A DNA stretch of 27,515 bases, from positions 1 to 27,515 of the forward strand of contig CANBUA010000021.1 in NCBI GenBank assembly GCA_947372535.1. Reading direction: 5' to 3'. The translations under genes were made by a program, and so were the position numbers. The stretch comes from Burkholderiales bacterium. Its GTDB lineage: Bacteria > Pseudomonadota > Gammaproteobacteria > Burkholderiales > Burkholderiaceae. Of this stretch, positions 1-8,696 are shown one piece after another. Every line of letters starts with the position of its first letter. The first letter of the stretch is position 1. Below the pieces are notes generated by a model. It had not been told where the DNA came from and searched no databases. It saw only the letters and a program-made list of their open reading frames with translations.

Positions 1-249
1 TGGGGCGGCAGCACGGACGATCCCAAGCACGATGATTCGGTCTCGACCCCCGACGAGTTCGAAGCGCATTTGCGCTCAGGCCTGGAAGAGATCTACAAGA
101 GCCCGGCGGGCCAGCCTCGCATGGGGGTGATCTGCTGCTGGAACGAATATGGCGAAGGCTCGTTCATCGAGCCCACCAAACGACTTGGCACGGCCATGAT
201 CGATCGGGTGCGCAAGGTCTTCGGGCCAGAGCCCGTCAAGACGAATTGA
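1..249 (+). CDS. C-terminal fragment of a GH99/WbsX-like carbohydrate-active protein (5' end outside window)
   Basis: An open frame runs from the first base to a TGA at 247-249 and gives the last 82 residues of a protein. The motif WNEYGEGSFIEPTK sits about 50 residues in. It matches the conserved tryptophan-asparagine-glutamate block near the C-terminus of GH99-like and WbsX-like proteins of polysaccharide loci (often WNEWGEG..EP). The gene ends 7 bp before the Wzy-like gene, so it is probably the previous gene of the same operon. The function is inferred: a glycoside-hydrolase-fold protein acting on, or helping to build, the exopolysaccharide. The catalytic N-terminal part is not visible, so an endo-acting hydrolase and a WbsX-type glycosyltransferase cannot be told apart. 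Confidence 0.55.
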   Translation, partial: WGGSTDDPKHDDSVSTPDEFEAHLRSGLEEIYKSPAGQPRMGVICCWNEYGEGSFIEPTKRLGTAMIDRVRKVFGPEPVKTN

Positions 250-256
250 GGATGAC

Positions 257-1633
257 ATGAGAGCCAGCGCAGGCATTTTTGGTTTCTTTCTGGTGGTCGG
301 CGGCTTGTTCGTCGGCCTGTTCAGCGGCTTGATGTCCGTGGTGCTGCCCTGGTGGTTCCCACTGATCTTCATCACCCCACCACTGGTGCTGGTGCTGGGC
401 GCCAAGTGGCCCCTCCTGGCCCTGTTGTTCACCATGCTGACGGTGTTCGGCGTGATGCCCGTGCCCGGCAAGGCCGTGGACCTGGTGGTGTTCATGTTCA
501 TTTTCTTTGCGATGGTCGTGCGATTTCGCGACATCCCCGATGCATGGAAAAGATACCGCATGCTGTGGGTGACTTTGTCAGTCCTTTTGGCGTGGGTGGG
601 TTTCGAGGCCCTGCTGGGCTTGTTATTCCAGCGCAATGTCCCAACGTACATTTATGCTGAGACGACCACGTTCATCTACTGGCTGATCGCCGTGCCCGTG
701 GCATTGATTGCCAAGGATGAGAAATCCGCCAAATCGGTGTTGAGTACCTTGATCGGATTCAGCGTGCTGATGTGCATGCTCTCGATCGCTCAAAGCCTGC
801 TGGGCACACGGCTCAATTTTTCATCCGACAGCCGCGTCGAATTGCTGACCGGTGACAGCGGCGGCATCGCAGGGCTGGCACGCAGCCTCCCTCCGGGTGT
901 GATGCTGATTTTCTTCAGCTTCATGACGGCCTTGGGCAACCTGCTCAAAGGCAAGGGCCGCAAGGCCATCTGGCTGCCTGTTTTACTCATCACTGGCATG
1001 AGCCTGCTCCTTACCTTCGGCCGGGCACTGTGGGCCAACGTCTTGCTGGCCAGCGTTGCGGTGGCGCTGTTTTCGGGCAGGCGAGCGGCTGGCCGCATGG
1101 GGATCTACGGCGCATTGGGCATCATGGCATTCATCGTGATTTCGCTGGTGTTCAAGCCTGATTTGCTCGACGGTGTGATCAGGCGGATCACCAGCGTGTT
1201 CGATGAAGGCAGCACCAATTCCTCTTTGGGCTGGCGCATCACAGAGAACTATTACGCCATGATCAAGATCGCCCAGAGCCCCTGGCTGGGATGGGGCATG
1301 GGTGCCGAGTACAAGCCGCGTCTGGTGGACATGCGCGCATTCTCGGAGCAGACCCATTACATCCACAATGGCTATTTCTATGTGTTGCTCAAGACTGGCA
1401 TCATCGGGCTGACCCTCTACTTGGCGTTCTACTTCTACATCCTGACCAAGTGCTTCCGGGAGCGCATGTTCCAGACGGAGGACAGCGCGCCCCGCATTGC
1501 GCTGAGCGTCACCATGATTGCCATCTTGCTGCTCAATGTGACTCAGCCTGAGCTCATGAATGCCACGACGGTGATGATCATCGCAGCATTGACACCGGTC
1601 GTCTTCGCGGCCAGCCAACGACGATCACGATGA
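257..1633 (+). CDS. Wzy-like polysaccharide polymerase / O-antigen ligase family membrane protein
   Basis: This 458-residue protein is strongly hydrophobic, with about ten or more predicted membrane segments. A larger soluble loop lies before residue 370. In it, WLGWGMG (about 342-348) is followed by HYIHNGYFYVLLKTGIIGL (about 366-384). This is the His-Asn-x-Tyr...Leu-x-x-x-Gly-x-x-Gly signature of the Wzy_C/O-antigen ligase family. Such proteins join undecaprenyl-linked repeat units in the inner membrane, or transfer finished chains to an acceptor. A GAGGA ribosome-binding site at 248-252 supports the ATG at 257. The gene shares ATGA with the next glycosyltransferase. Among exopolysaccharide glycosyltransferases the polymerase role is more likely than lipid-A-core ligation, but sequence alone does not decide it. 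Confidence 0.85.
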   Translation: MRASAGIFGFFLVVGGLFVGLFSGLMSVVLPWWFPLIFITPPLVLVLGAKWPLLALLFTMLTVFGVMPVPGKAVDLVVFMFIFFAMVVRFRDIPDAWKRYRMLWVTLSVLLAWVGFEALLGLLFQRNVPTYIYAETTTFIYWLIAVPVALIAKDEKSAKSVLSTLIGFSVLMCMLSIAQSLLGTRLNFSSDSRVELLTGDSGGIAGLARSLPPGVMLIFFSFMTALGNLLKGKGRKAIWLPVLLITGMSLLLTFGRALWANVLLASVAVALFSGRRAAGRMGIYGALGIMAFIVISLVFKPDLLDGVIRRITSVFDEGSTNSSLGWRITENYYAMIKIAQSPWLGWGMGAEYKPRLVDMRAFSEQTHYIHNGYFYVLLKTGIIGLTLYLAFYFYILTKCFRERMFQTEDSAPRIALSVTMIAILLLNVTQPELMNATTVMIIAALTPVVFAASQRRSR

Positions 1634-2655
1634 CTGCCGCCCAGGCATCCGTGCCGCCCCTGGTGGCGGTGGTGGTGCTCAACTTCAATGGCTGGCAGGA
1701 CACGCTGGCTTGCGTGAAGAGCCTGTTCGACGAGGGCTCGGCCTGGCGCCGGCTGATCGTGGTCTGCGACAACGCATCGGCGGATGGCTCGTTCGAACAC
1801 CTCCACGATGGTTTTTTGGGCCTGACTGAGCGATTGCGCTGCATCGATCAGCAAGCTCGACCAGGCCAGGAAGACGCGGCGACTCAAAGCCCGGTTGGCG
1901 ATGACATCGTGCTGATTCAGAACGGCGCGAACCTGGGCTTCGCGGCAGGTTGCAATGTCGGTGTGCGCTGGGCACTGGGCGCTGGCGCGCAATTCATCTG
2001 GCTGCTCAACAACGACACCGAGGTGGCGCCTAACGCCTTGGGCGCCATGGTCGAGCGCATGCGTGGTGATGCGGCTCTGGCCTTGTGCGGCAGCCTGTTG
2101 ATCTACCACGATGACCGCACCATGATCCAGGCGCGCGGCGGTGCCGTGTATGACCCGGCCACTGCGGTCGGGCGACACCTGGGTGTCCATGAACCGGCTC
2201 ATCAAGCAGGCGAGCGGCGCGAGGACATCGAAGCGCGCATGGACTATGTGGTGGGCGCGTCCATGATGGCCTCACGGCGCTTCATCGAACAAGTGGGCCT
2301 CATGACCGAGGACTACTTCCTTTACTTCGAGGAGCTGGACTGGGCCATGCGGGCCAAGGCGGCCGGCTTCAAGCTGGCCTATGCCCCGGACAGCGTGGTC
2401 TTCCACAAGGAAGGTGCCACCATCGGCTCCAGTCACCGCCAACGCGGCTCCATGCTGTCCCTGCGCTTTCTCAACCGCAACCGCTTGTTGTTCACTCGGC
2501 GGTTTTTCCCGCACCACCTGTGGTCCGTTCGCCGCCGCATGGTGTTTGAAATCCTGGTCTTCCTCAAACGCCGAGACTGGCGCGCTTGCCAGACCCTGGC
2601 GGAAGCCCTGTCAGGCAAGGCTGTGCACCCGCCCACCAGGCTGCAAGCGTCATGA
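1630..2655 (+). CDS. Glycosyltransferase family 2 (rhamnosyltransferase-like)
   Basis: The 341-residue protein has a GT-A fold layout. It has VAVVVLNFNGWQDTL at the N-terminus (about 12-26), CDNASADGS (about 46-54), NGANLGFAAGCNVG (about 98-111) and the metal/sugar-nucleotide motif LLNNDTE (about 125-131). EDYFLYFEELDWAMRAKAAG follows near residues 226-246. This last block is typical of WbbL-like rhamnosyltransferases, though the donor sugar cannot be read from sequence. It should act on the cytoplasmic face of the inner membrane, adding one sugar to the lipid-linked repeat unit. The start overlaps the polymerase stop as ATGA, implying translational coupling. The protein lacks clear membrane segments. 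Confidence 0.9.
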   Translation: MTAAQASVPPLVAVVVLNFNGWQDTLACVKSLFDEGSAWRRLIVVCDNASADGSFEHLHDGFLGLTERLRCIDQQARPGQEDAATQSPVGDDIVLIQNGANLGFAAGCNVGVRWALGAGAQFIWLLNNDTEVAPNALGAMVERMRGDAALALCGSLLIYHDDRTMIQARGGAVYDPATAVGRHLGVHEPAHQAGERREDIEARMDYVVGASMMASRRFIEQVGLMTEDYFLYFEELDWAMRAKAAGFKLAYAPDSVVFHKEGATIGSSHRQRGSMLSLRFLNRNRLLFTRRFFPHHLWSVRRRMVFEILVFLKRRDWRACQTLAEALSGKAVHPPTRLQAS

Positions 2656-3899
2656 AGATCGCTTATTTTTCATGCCAGATGCCCTACCCGCCGACACATG
2701 GCGGGCTGGTGGACGACTGGCGACGGCTCAAGGCCCTCAAGGCCGCAGGCGCACGCATCGTCCTGATCACCTGGTACGCGCAACGGGGCGGCGCTTTGCC
2801 GCCTACACCCGAGCACGTGGCCGCCCTGCATGAGGTGGCCGAGGCCGTGCACGTGCTGCCCATCGGCGGATCAATGCCTGAGCGCTTGAACCGCCTGTGG
2901 AATTTGGTGCGCTGGCCCTCGCACGCGACTTCCCGCGTCCCGCCACGCCCGGTGATCCAGCAGATCTGGCGCACCCTCGATGCCTTTGCGCCCGACGTGG
3001 TCTGGCTCGATGCCATTTACCCGACCGTGATGGCCAGGCGCGCGGCCAAGCGCTATGGCGTCCCGCTGTTCTACCGCAGCCACAACATCGAGCACCAGTA
3101 CATGGCGGCCCAGGTGGCGCGCACCCGCAACTGGCGCGACCGGATCGCCTGGGGCTTGAACCTGCCCCACCTGGAAAGGGTGGAGCGGGCCACCTGGCGC
3201 GCGGCGCACACGGTGTTCGACATCTCCGTCGACGACCTGGTGACGTGGCGCGAGCAAGGCCACGGCAATGCGCAGTGGTTGCCCACCATGGTGGAGCCAG
3301 AGGCGGCTGCGCGCTTGTCGGCGCCCTACAACACGCCGCCCGCTTACGAGGTGGGCTACCTGGGCAACCTCTACGCGCCCAACAATGTCGAAGGGGTGTT
3401 GTGGTTTCTACGGGAAGTCGTGCCTTTGCTGCATGCACAAAAACCGGGACTGCGCATTCTTTTGGCGGGCAGCCGCCCGGTTCAGGACATCAAAGACGCA
3501 GTTTTGCAGACACCGAATGTCACCTTGGTGGAAAATGCGCCATCGGCTGATGAGATCCTTCGCAACGCCCAAGTGCTGGTCAACCCAGTCTTTGCAAGCA
3601 GCGGCGTGAACATCAAATCCGTTGAAATGCTTTTCACCCCGGCCCAACTGGTATCAACACCGCAAGGGGTGGTCGGGCTACCGCAACATGTCCGTCAATG
3701 CTTCATGCTGGCCAGCAGTGCTTCTGAATTTGCCAATGCCGTGCTCCGAGGTCTGGACCAGGCCGCCTCGATCCGTACACCCGCCCAGGAAGAGGCTTTG
3801 AACCTTGCTCGTCAGGCCTTCGGCTTCAGCCAAGCTCAGACCGTGCTGGATGTCATGCGGGCGGCCTTGCCCAAGCAAACATCGGCTCGCCAGCCATGA
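2652..3899 (+). CDS. Glycosyltransferase family 4 (GT-B fold)
   Basis: This is a 415-residue GT-B glycosyltransferase. The N-terminal MKIAYFSCQMPYPPTHGG is the usual first strand and glycine loop of the family. YRSHNIEHQYM (about 141-151) is characteristic of the acceptor domain. GYLGNLYAPNN (about 235-245) opens the nucleotide-binding domain. The usual EX7E region is represented by SSGVNIKSVEML (about 316-327) followed by TPQGVVGLP. I chose the ATG at 2652, overlapping the upstream stop as ATGA, over an in-frame ATG at 2586 that lies wholly inside the GT2 gene. The likely role is sugar addition in exopolysaccharide repeat-unit assembly. The donor and acceptor are unknown. Confidence 0.88.
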   Translation: MKIAYFSCQMPYPPTHGGLVDDWRRLKALKAAGARIVLITWYAQRGGALPPTPEHVAALHEVAEAVHVLPIGGSMPERLNRLWNLVRWPSHATSRVPPRPVIQQIWRTLDAFAPDVVWLDAIYPTVMARRAAKRYGVPLFYRSHNIEHQYMAAQVARTRNWRDRIAWGLNLPHLERVERATWRAAHTVFDISVDDLVTWREQGHGNAQWLPTMVEPEAAARLSAPYNTPPAYEVGYLGNLYAPNNVEGVLWFLREVVPLLHAQKPGLRILLAGSRPVQDIKDAVLQTPNVTLVENAPSADEILRNAQVLVNPVFASSGVNIKSVEMLFTPAQLVSTPQGVVGLPQHVRQCFMLASSASEFANAVLRGLDQAASIRTPAQEEALNLARQAFGFSQAQTVLDVMRAALPKQTSARQP

Positions 3900-5101
3900 T
3901 GATCAGTCCTCACACCACGCCCATCGTGCTGATGATCCATCAGTCCGCCGACATGTACGGCTCGGACAAAGTACTGCTGCTGATCGTGCGTGAGTTCCTG
4001 GCCAGCGGGTCTTTCCTGCCCATCGTGCTGCTGCCCACATCGGGCCCGCTCAAGACCTGCCTGGATGCCATGGGGGTCGAGACCCACGTGGGCGAGGTGG
4101 GCAAGATCCAACGTGCCGACCTGTCCTTCTCCGGCCTGCTGGCCCTGCCCAAGCGCCTGATCAAGGCGCGTCAGGATTTGAAAAAAGCCGCCGCTGGCAG
4201 GCCCATCGCTGTGCTGCACTCCAACACCCTGGCGGTGTTGGGCGGCGCGTGGTGCAGCAAGACATTGGGCTGGCCCCACGTTTGGCATGTGCACGAGATC
4301 CTGCGATCGCCCCGCCTCATCAGCAGGCTCTTGCCTTGGCTGGCGTCCAGGCGTGCCGACGCGGTGGTGTGCAACTCCACCCAGACCCAGGCGTGGATCG
4401 TCTCCCATCAGCCGGCCATGCTGGAGCGGACGCATGTGGTCTTCAATGGCCTGCCCCCCATGCCTGACTTGCCCAGCATCGAAGGACGCTGCGAGTTCCG
4501 TGAACGCATCGGGGCCACGCCGGACGACATCGTGATCTCCCTGGTCGGCCGCATCAGCCGCATCAAGGGACAGGATGTGCTCATCGAAGCGGCTCACTTG
4601 CTCAAATGCCGCGGCGTCATCGAAGGCATGAAGCTGGTCATCATGGGCAGCGAGGCCCCTCGGCAAGAGACCTTGCTGGCCTCTTTGAAACAGCGGGTCG
4701 AACAACTCGGGCTGAGCCCTTATGTCCGCTTCCTGCCTTTTGATGCCAACGTGGTGCCGGTCTGGAGTGGCAGCGACATCGCCGTGATGCCCTCGGTCGA
4801 GCCCGAGTCATTCGGCATGGTGGCCATCGAGGCCATGGCAGCCGGCTTGCCGGTCATCGCCTCTGATGATGGGGGCCTGCGTGATGTGGTGGTGAACGAA
4901 GAAACCGGCATCCTGATCCCGGTCAGCAGTTCGCAGGCATTGGCCGATGGCATCGAACGCCTGGCCCAGGATCCTGGCCTTCGCCACCGATGGGGACAGG
5001 CCGGCAAGGCCAGGCAGCTGTCGGTCTTTTCAGCGTCGCACCAGGCGCGCGAGATCATGGCCGTCTACCGGCTGGCCATGAGCCGCCGCTCCGCGCTTTG
5101 A
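3896..5101 (+). CDS. Glycosyltransferase family 4 (GT-B fold)
   Basis: The 401-residue protein has the N-terminal acceptor-domain segment HQSADMYGSDKVLL (about 15-28). SLVGRISRIKGQDVLIEA (about 215-232) opens the donor-binding domain. EPESFGMVAIEAMAAGLPVI (about 302-321) contains the E304...E312 EX7E motif of retaining GT4 enzymes. The start overlaps the previous stop (ATGA), and a second Met immediately follows the first. The stop at 5099-5101 lies 19 bp before the next gene. Cytoplasmic sugar transfer to a lipid-linked oligosaccharide is the expected role; the sugar is not assignable. Confidence 0.92.
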   Translation: MMISPHTTPIVLMIHQSADMYGSDKVLLLIVREFLASGSFLPIVLLPTSGPLKTCLDAMGVETHVGEVGKIQRADLSFSGLLALPKRLIKARQDLKKAAAGRPIAVLHSNTLAVLGGAWCSKTLGWPHVWHVHEILRSPRLISRLLPWLASRRADAVVCNSTQTQAWIVSHQPAMLERTHVVFNGLPPMPDLPSIEGRCEFRERIGATPDDIVISLVGRISRIKGQDVLIEAAHLLKCRGVIEGMKLVIMGSEAPRQETLLASLKQRVEQLGLSPYVRFLPFDANVVPVWSGSDIAVMPSVEPESFGMVAIEAMAAGLPVIASDDGGLRDVVVNEETGILIPVSSSQALADGIERLAQDPGLRHRWGQAGKARQLSVFSASHQAREIMAVYRLAMSRRSAL

Positions 5102-5120
5102 GCGCTCAGGCCTGAATCGC

Positions 5121-6218
5121 ATGCGCCGCGTTTTTGTGCTGCTGCCCGACGGGCTGGACACGGTGTCATGGGGTGAGCGCTGGGCCGCCGGCCTGGTGCC
5201 CGATCAAACCCCTTATGGCTACCACCACGCAAGCCAATGGGGATGCGAGATCACGTTTTCCAGCAGCCAGCCAGCACGCACAGGCCTGGCGGCGCTGCCG
5301 TTCAAGGTCATGCGACGCTTGCTGGGCTTTGACGTCGAACACGCCTGGAATCACCGCGCTGCGCTGTGGTCCGCGCAAACCGACATCGTCTGGACGCACA
5401 CGGAACGGGAGTTCCTGCCGGTGGCCTGGCTCAGCCAGGTGATGCTCAAACGCTGCCCGCCGATGATCGGGCAAATCGTGTGGTTGGCCGATCAGTGGCC
5501 CTCATTGCACAGGGCTCATCAATGGCTGCAGCGCCGGCTGATGCGCCAGGTCTCGATGTGCACGTGCTTGTCGCCCGACAACCTGGGGTTTCTGCAAGAC
5601 ATGGTGGGCAGCGACCGTGCGCGGCTGGTGGAGTTCGGCATTGCGCCGGAACTCGTTCCCCCCTTGCCACTGCCGCCGCCTGAAGAAGTTGCCGGCCGGC
5701 CAATCCGCGTGTTGAGCCTGGGCAACGACCGTCATCGGGATTGGACGACGTTAGGACGGGCCGTGCGCGATCACACGGGGCTGGAGGTGTTCATTGGTTC
5801 CAGTACCTGTCCGGATTCGGTCCTGGGCCCTCACGTGAGGCGAGAGGTCTGCGACCTGAAGCAAGTCAAGGCCAGGATGGCGTGGTGCGATGTCGTGGTG
5901 ATCCCGCTGGTCTTCAATCGCCATGCCTCTGGGCTGACGGTGATGCTGGAGGCCGTGGCCAACGGCAAACCGGTGATCGTCTCGCGCACGGGTGGCATGA
6001 CGCATTACTTCACCGACGACCACGTGACTTACGTCGAGCCCGGCCAGCCTCACGCCATCCGGGATGCGATTGATGGCTTGTGGTCCGATGCAGCGCGTAC
6101 CCAAGAAACGGCGGCTCGTGTCCGGCGTGCACGCCTCAGGCTCGATGAGATGGCCTTCACCACCCCGGGATTTGCCCACCGGCATGTGCTGCTCAGCGAG
6201 CACATCCTCACGCGCTGA
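5121..6218 (+). CDS. Glycosyltransferase, divergent GT4/GT-B type
   Basis: The 365-residue protein has a C-terminal half typical of a GT-B donor-binding domain. RPIRVLSLGNDRHRDW (about 193-208) is the start of that domain. SGLTVMLEAVANGKPVIVSR (about 270-289) carries the second Glu of the EX7E motif, while the first Glu position is taken by other residues. The N-terminal half is less conserved and begins MRRVFVLLPDGLDTVSWGER. No strong ribosome-binding site precedes the ATG at 5121, and the gene is probably co-translated from the preceding one 19 bp upstream. Its 3' end overlaps the convergent gene by 11 bp. It is the last plus-strand gene of the exopolysaccharide cluster. Confidence 0.8.
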   Translation: MRRVFVLLPDGLDTVSWGERWAAGLVPDQTPYGYHHASQWGCEITFSSSQPARTGLAALPFKVMRRLLGFDVEHAWNHRAALWSAQTDIVWTHTEREFLPVAWLSQVMLKRCPPMIGQIVWLADQWPSLHRAHQWLQRRLMRQVSMCTCLSPDNLGFLQDMVGSDRARLVEFGIAPELVPPLPLPPPEEVAGRPIRVLSLGNDRHRDWTTLGRAVRDHTGLEVFIGSSTCPDSVLGPHVRREVCDLKQVKARMAWCDVVVIPLVFNRHASGLTVMLEAVANGKPVIVSRTGGMTHYFTDDHVTYVEPGQPHAIRDAIDGLWSDAARTQETAARVRRARLRLDEMAFTTPGFAHRHVLLSEHILTR

Positions 6219-7323
6219 TCAGCGTTCTTCTAAAGCCGGCCACCAGCACCTGCGCCGCCTGATCCCAACTGAAGCGTGTGGCCTGTTTGAGGCCCTTCTC
6301 GATCATCTGTTGGCGCAAGGTTTCATCCCCCAGGCCTTGGCGCAAGCCTTCTTCGATGGAGCCCACACTGAAGGGGTCCACCAGGATCGCGGCCCCACCC
6401 GAGACTTCAGGCAAGGCCGTGGTGTTGGACGTGATGACCGGCACGCCACTGGCCATGGCCTCCAGCACCGGCATGCCAAAGCCCTCGGCAAAGGCTGGGT
6501 AGGCAAACAGCCGCGCATGGCGGATGACGGCCGTCAGCGTTTCGTCGCTGACGGTGTCCAGCAACAAGGCCTTGCGTGGTGCATCGGCCTGCGCAGTGTA
6601 GATGTCATCGAAACTGAAATCGCGTTGGCCGACGATCACCAATTGCGGCGCCTCTGGCCCCAACTGCGTCCAGGCCCTGAGCAAGGCGCCCTGGTTCTTG
6701 CGCGGCTCCAGGCGCCCCACGGTGAGGATGTATTGACCAGGCGTCAAGCCGAGCTTGCGCACCGCCTCGATGCCCTGCTCGCCAGGCTTGAAGCGGTCGG
6801 TGTCCACCCCGTTGTAGGTGACGTTGACGCCATCGCGGGCCACCTTGTAGCGGCTGATGATTTCCTGGCGCGAATAGTTGCTCACCGAATAGAGCACGTC
6901 CGCACGCTTGGCCGACATACGAAAGGTTAGGCGCGACTGGAAGATGAACAGCGGGCTGAAGAACTGCGGATGCGACTCGCACAGCAGGTCATGGATGGTG
7001 CACGCGGTTTTGCAGCCGATCCAGGGCGAGACCCGGTATTGGGTGTGCAGCAGGTCGATGCCGTGCTTGCGGCATAAACGCGGCAATTGAACCGTCAGGC
7101 GCAACAGCGATGGCCGCGATCCAGCATGCACCAAGGTGACATTGGGGAGCGAAAACTCCGGATAAGAACGACGCAGGCTTTCAGTGTCTTTGAGGAAAAA
7201 CACGAAATCCAGGTCAGGCGCCTGCACGATGGCCGCACGATAAATGCCCAGGATGTGGCTGCGTGAACCTTGGTAGATTCCGTCCCACGTATGAAAGTCG
7301 ATGCCTATCTTGAAACGACGCAT
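6208..7323 (-). CDS. Glycosyltransferase family 4 (GT-B fold)
   Basis: This 371-residue protein begins MRRFKIGIDFHTWDGIYQGS. It has LLHTQYRVSPW (about 91-101), TIHDLLCESHPQFFS (about 109-123), the domain-linking TVGRLEPRKNQ (about 201-211) and AEGFGMPVLEAMASGVPVI (about 279-297). The EX7E pair is E280/E288. This is the mannosyltransferase-like GT4 pattern common in O-antigen and exopolysaccharide loci, although the sugar is not provable. The gene follows the DUF1972 glycosyltransferase after a 151-bp gap holding two small dyads. It converges with, and overlaps, the plus-strand glycosyltransferase at 6208-6218. No clear ribosome-binding site precedes the ATG at 7323. Confidence 0.92.
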   Translation of the reverse strand: MRRFKIGIDFHTWDGIYQGSRSHILGIYRAAIVQAPDLDFVFFLKDTESLRRSYPEFSLPNVTLVHAGSRPSLLRLTVQLPRLCRKHGIDLLHTQYRVSPWIGCKTACTIHDLLCESHPQFFSPLFIFQSRLTFRMSAKRADVLYSVSNYSRQEIISRYKVARDGVNVTYNGVDTDRFKPGEQGIEAVRKLGLTPGQYILTVGRLEPRKNQGALLRAWTQLGPEAPQLVIVGQRDFSFDDIYTAQADAPRKALLLDTVSDETLTAVIRHARLFAYPAFAEGFGMPVLEAMASGVPVITSNTTALPEVSGGAAILVDPFSVGSIEEGLRQGLGDETLRQQMIEKGLKQATRFSWDQAAQVLVAGFRRTLISA

Positions 7324-7409
7324 GGAGAGCCAACTGAGTCGAGCACACCATCGGGCGCCAACATCAGGGAAAGGAATAAGTTGCTTGGATGGTGAAGCAT
7401 TCTACCAAA

Positions 7410-7422
7410 GTGCATTTTGCAC
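7410..7422. repeat. Inverted repeat in the 7324-7474 gap (possible operator)
   Basis: A perfect dyad GTGCA-TTT-TGCAC lies in the only clearly AT-rich stretch of the 151-bp gap upstream of the minus-strand GT4 gene. On the minus strand it is followed 4 nt later by TAGAAT, one mismatch from a sigma-70 -10 box. No convincing -35 box stands at 16-18 bp. A promoter with an overlapping operator is a possibility, not a demonstration. Confidence 0.35.
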
Positions 7423-7460
7423 ATTTTCTGAATTTCTTCATGCGCAAGCAAAGATGGTGA

Positions 7461-7473
7461 GATGCCGTGCATC
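7461..7473. repeat. Small hairpin just after the DUF1972 gene
   Basis: The perfect dyad GATGC-CGT-GCATC starts 2 bp beyond the minus-strand stop codon of the DUF1972 glycosyltransferase. It could fold as a 5-bp stem in the transcript. It lacks a following run of T on the minus strand, so a weak terminator or a 3'-end stabilising hairpin is as much as can be said. Confidence 0.3.
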
Positions 7474-7474
7474 A

Positions 7475-8650
7475 TCACTTGACAGTCGTCCGCTTGCGAT
7501 TGGCAGAGATTCCCAACGGTGCATCATCAGCCAGACCCAGCGCAGAATCAACCTGTGGGCAAAAGCGAGTGAGCAATTTTTCATACGCACCCAACACAAT
7601 GGGCCAGGTCAAGGCCCGTTTGAAGCGACGACGGCTGGCATCGCGCATCACCGCCATGGCTTCGGCATTGCCGATCACTTCATCGAAATGGGTGGACAAG
7701 GACTCGACGGAATCGAAATAACAGGCGCCCTCGCCGGCCACCCAGCGATTGAAGCGGTTGTCGTGCGCGAACACCGGGTTGTTGGCGCCCAAGGCTTCCA
7801 CCAACGACGGGTTGGTGCCGCCGACCTGGTGACCGTGCACATAAGCCGCGCTGTGAAAACGCAAGGCCTGCACGGTGGGCGGATCGTAGATGGCGCCCAG
7901 GAACACCACCTCATCGCTGGCGGCGGCGCGCACCGTGCGGTGATAGGCGTTGGTCTCAAGGTAGGTGCCCAACACGGCCAGCTTGTAGCCTCGCGGATGG
8001 GATGAAAACGCCTTGATGATCTCGTAGATCGAGTTCTCGGGCTCAGGGCGGGCAATGACGGTCAGGAAGCGGCCGGGCTCCAGCCCCAAGGCCCGCACAG
8101 GCTCCTCGGGGGCGTTCTCGACCGGCACGGCGCCATAAGGAATCATGGTGATCTTGTCGCCGCTGACCCGCGTGATCAGGTGTGTCTTGATGGCGGGGTT
8201 GTCCGCCACGAGGTGGTTGCCGACCCAGCAACCGATCCAGTCATTGAGCCAGAACCAGGTCTTGGCCAACTTGCCCCATTTGGCGCGGATCCACTCGATG
8301 CCATCCATGTTGATGACATTGGGCACGCCCTTCAGGCGCAGGAAGATGTCGAAAATCGCGGTGTTGTAGCCCAAGGTCAGGCACAGATCCTGGTGGGTGG
8401 CGGCGTCGCGGACGGAGATCCAGTCAAAGATGATGGTGGACAAGGCGCCGTCGCCAAACACGGGAATGCGCACGCGCTCAATGCCATTCCAGGTATCGTT
8501 GAAGATCTCGCCGGGGCCAGATTCCTGGCAATAGACGATGACCTTCCAGCCCTTTTCGCGCAGATAAAGGGCCAAATGCTCCGCAAAAGTTTCAAACCCG
8601 CCATGCGCGGCAGGAATACCGCGAATGCCGAGTATGCGCAGAGTCTTCAT
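7475..8650 (-). CDS. DUF1972-domain glycosyltransferase (Cps2T/rhamnosyltransferase-like)
   Basis: The 391-residue protein opens with LRILGIRGIPAAHGGFETFA (about 4-23), the signature of the DUF1972 N-terminal domain. This domain is found in GT4-type rhamnosyltransferases such as pneumococcal Cps2T. NMDGIEW (about 114-120) and HQVGGTNPSLVEALG (about 274-288) are further family hallmarks; the latter contains the conserved C-terminal Glu of the donor site. The substrate is inferred, not read: rhamnose transfer is common but not universal in the family. A 163-bp, dyad-rich gap separates it from the epsD-like gene upstream, and no strong ribosome-binding site precedes the ATG at 8650. Confidence 0.93.
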   Translation of the reverse strand: MKTLRILGIRGIPAAHGGFETFAEHLALYLREKGWKVIVYCQESGPGEIFNDTWNGIERVRIPVFGDGALSTIIFDWISVRDAATHQDLCLTLGYNTAIFDIFLRLKGVPNVINMDGIEWIRAKWGKLAKTWFWLNDWIGCWVGNHLVADNPAIKTHLITRVSGDKITMIPYGAVPVENAPEEPVRALGLEPGRFLTVIARPEPENSIYEIIKAFSSHPRGYKLAVLGTYLETNAYHRTVRAAASDEVVFLGAIYDPPTVQALRFHSAAYVHGHQVGGTNPSLVEALGANNPVFAHDNRFNRWVAGEGACYFDSVESLSTHFDEVIGNAEAMAVMRDASRRRFKRALTWPIVLGAYEKLLTRFCPQVDSALGLADDAPLGISANRKRTTVK

Positions 8651-8696
8651 GTTGCAGGGTTTCGTGCCGTATTGATTGACTTCGACGGCATGTGCC

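Noticed and set aside
2586..2651. Longer start for the first GT4
   Set aside because: The extra residues lie inside the GT2 gene and precede the canonical MKIAYF start; the ATGA overlap at 2652 fits the pattern of the neighbours.
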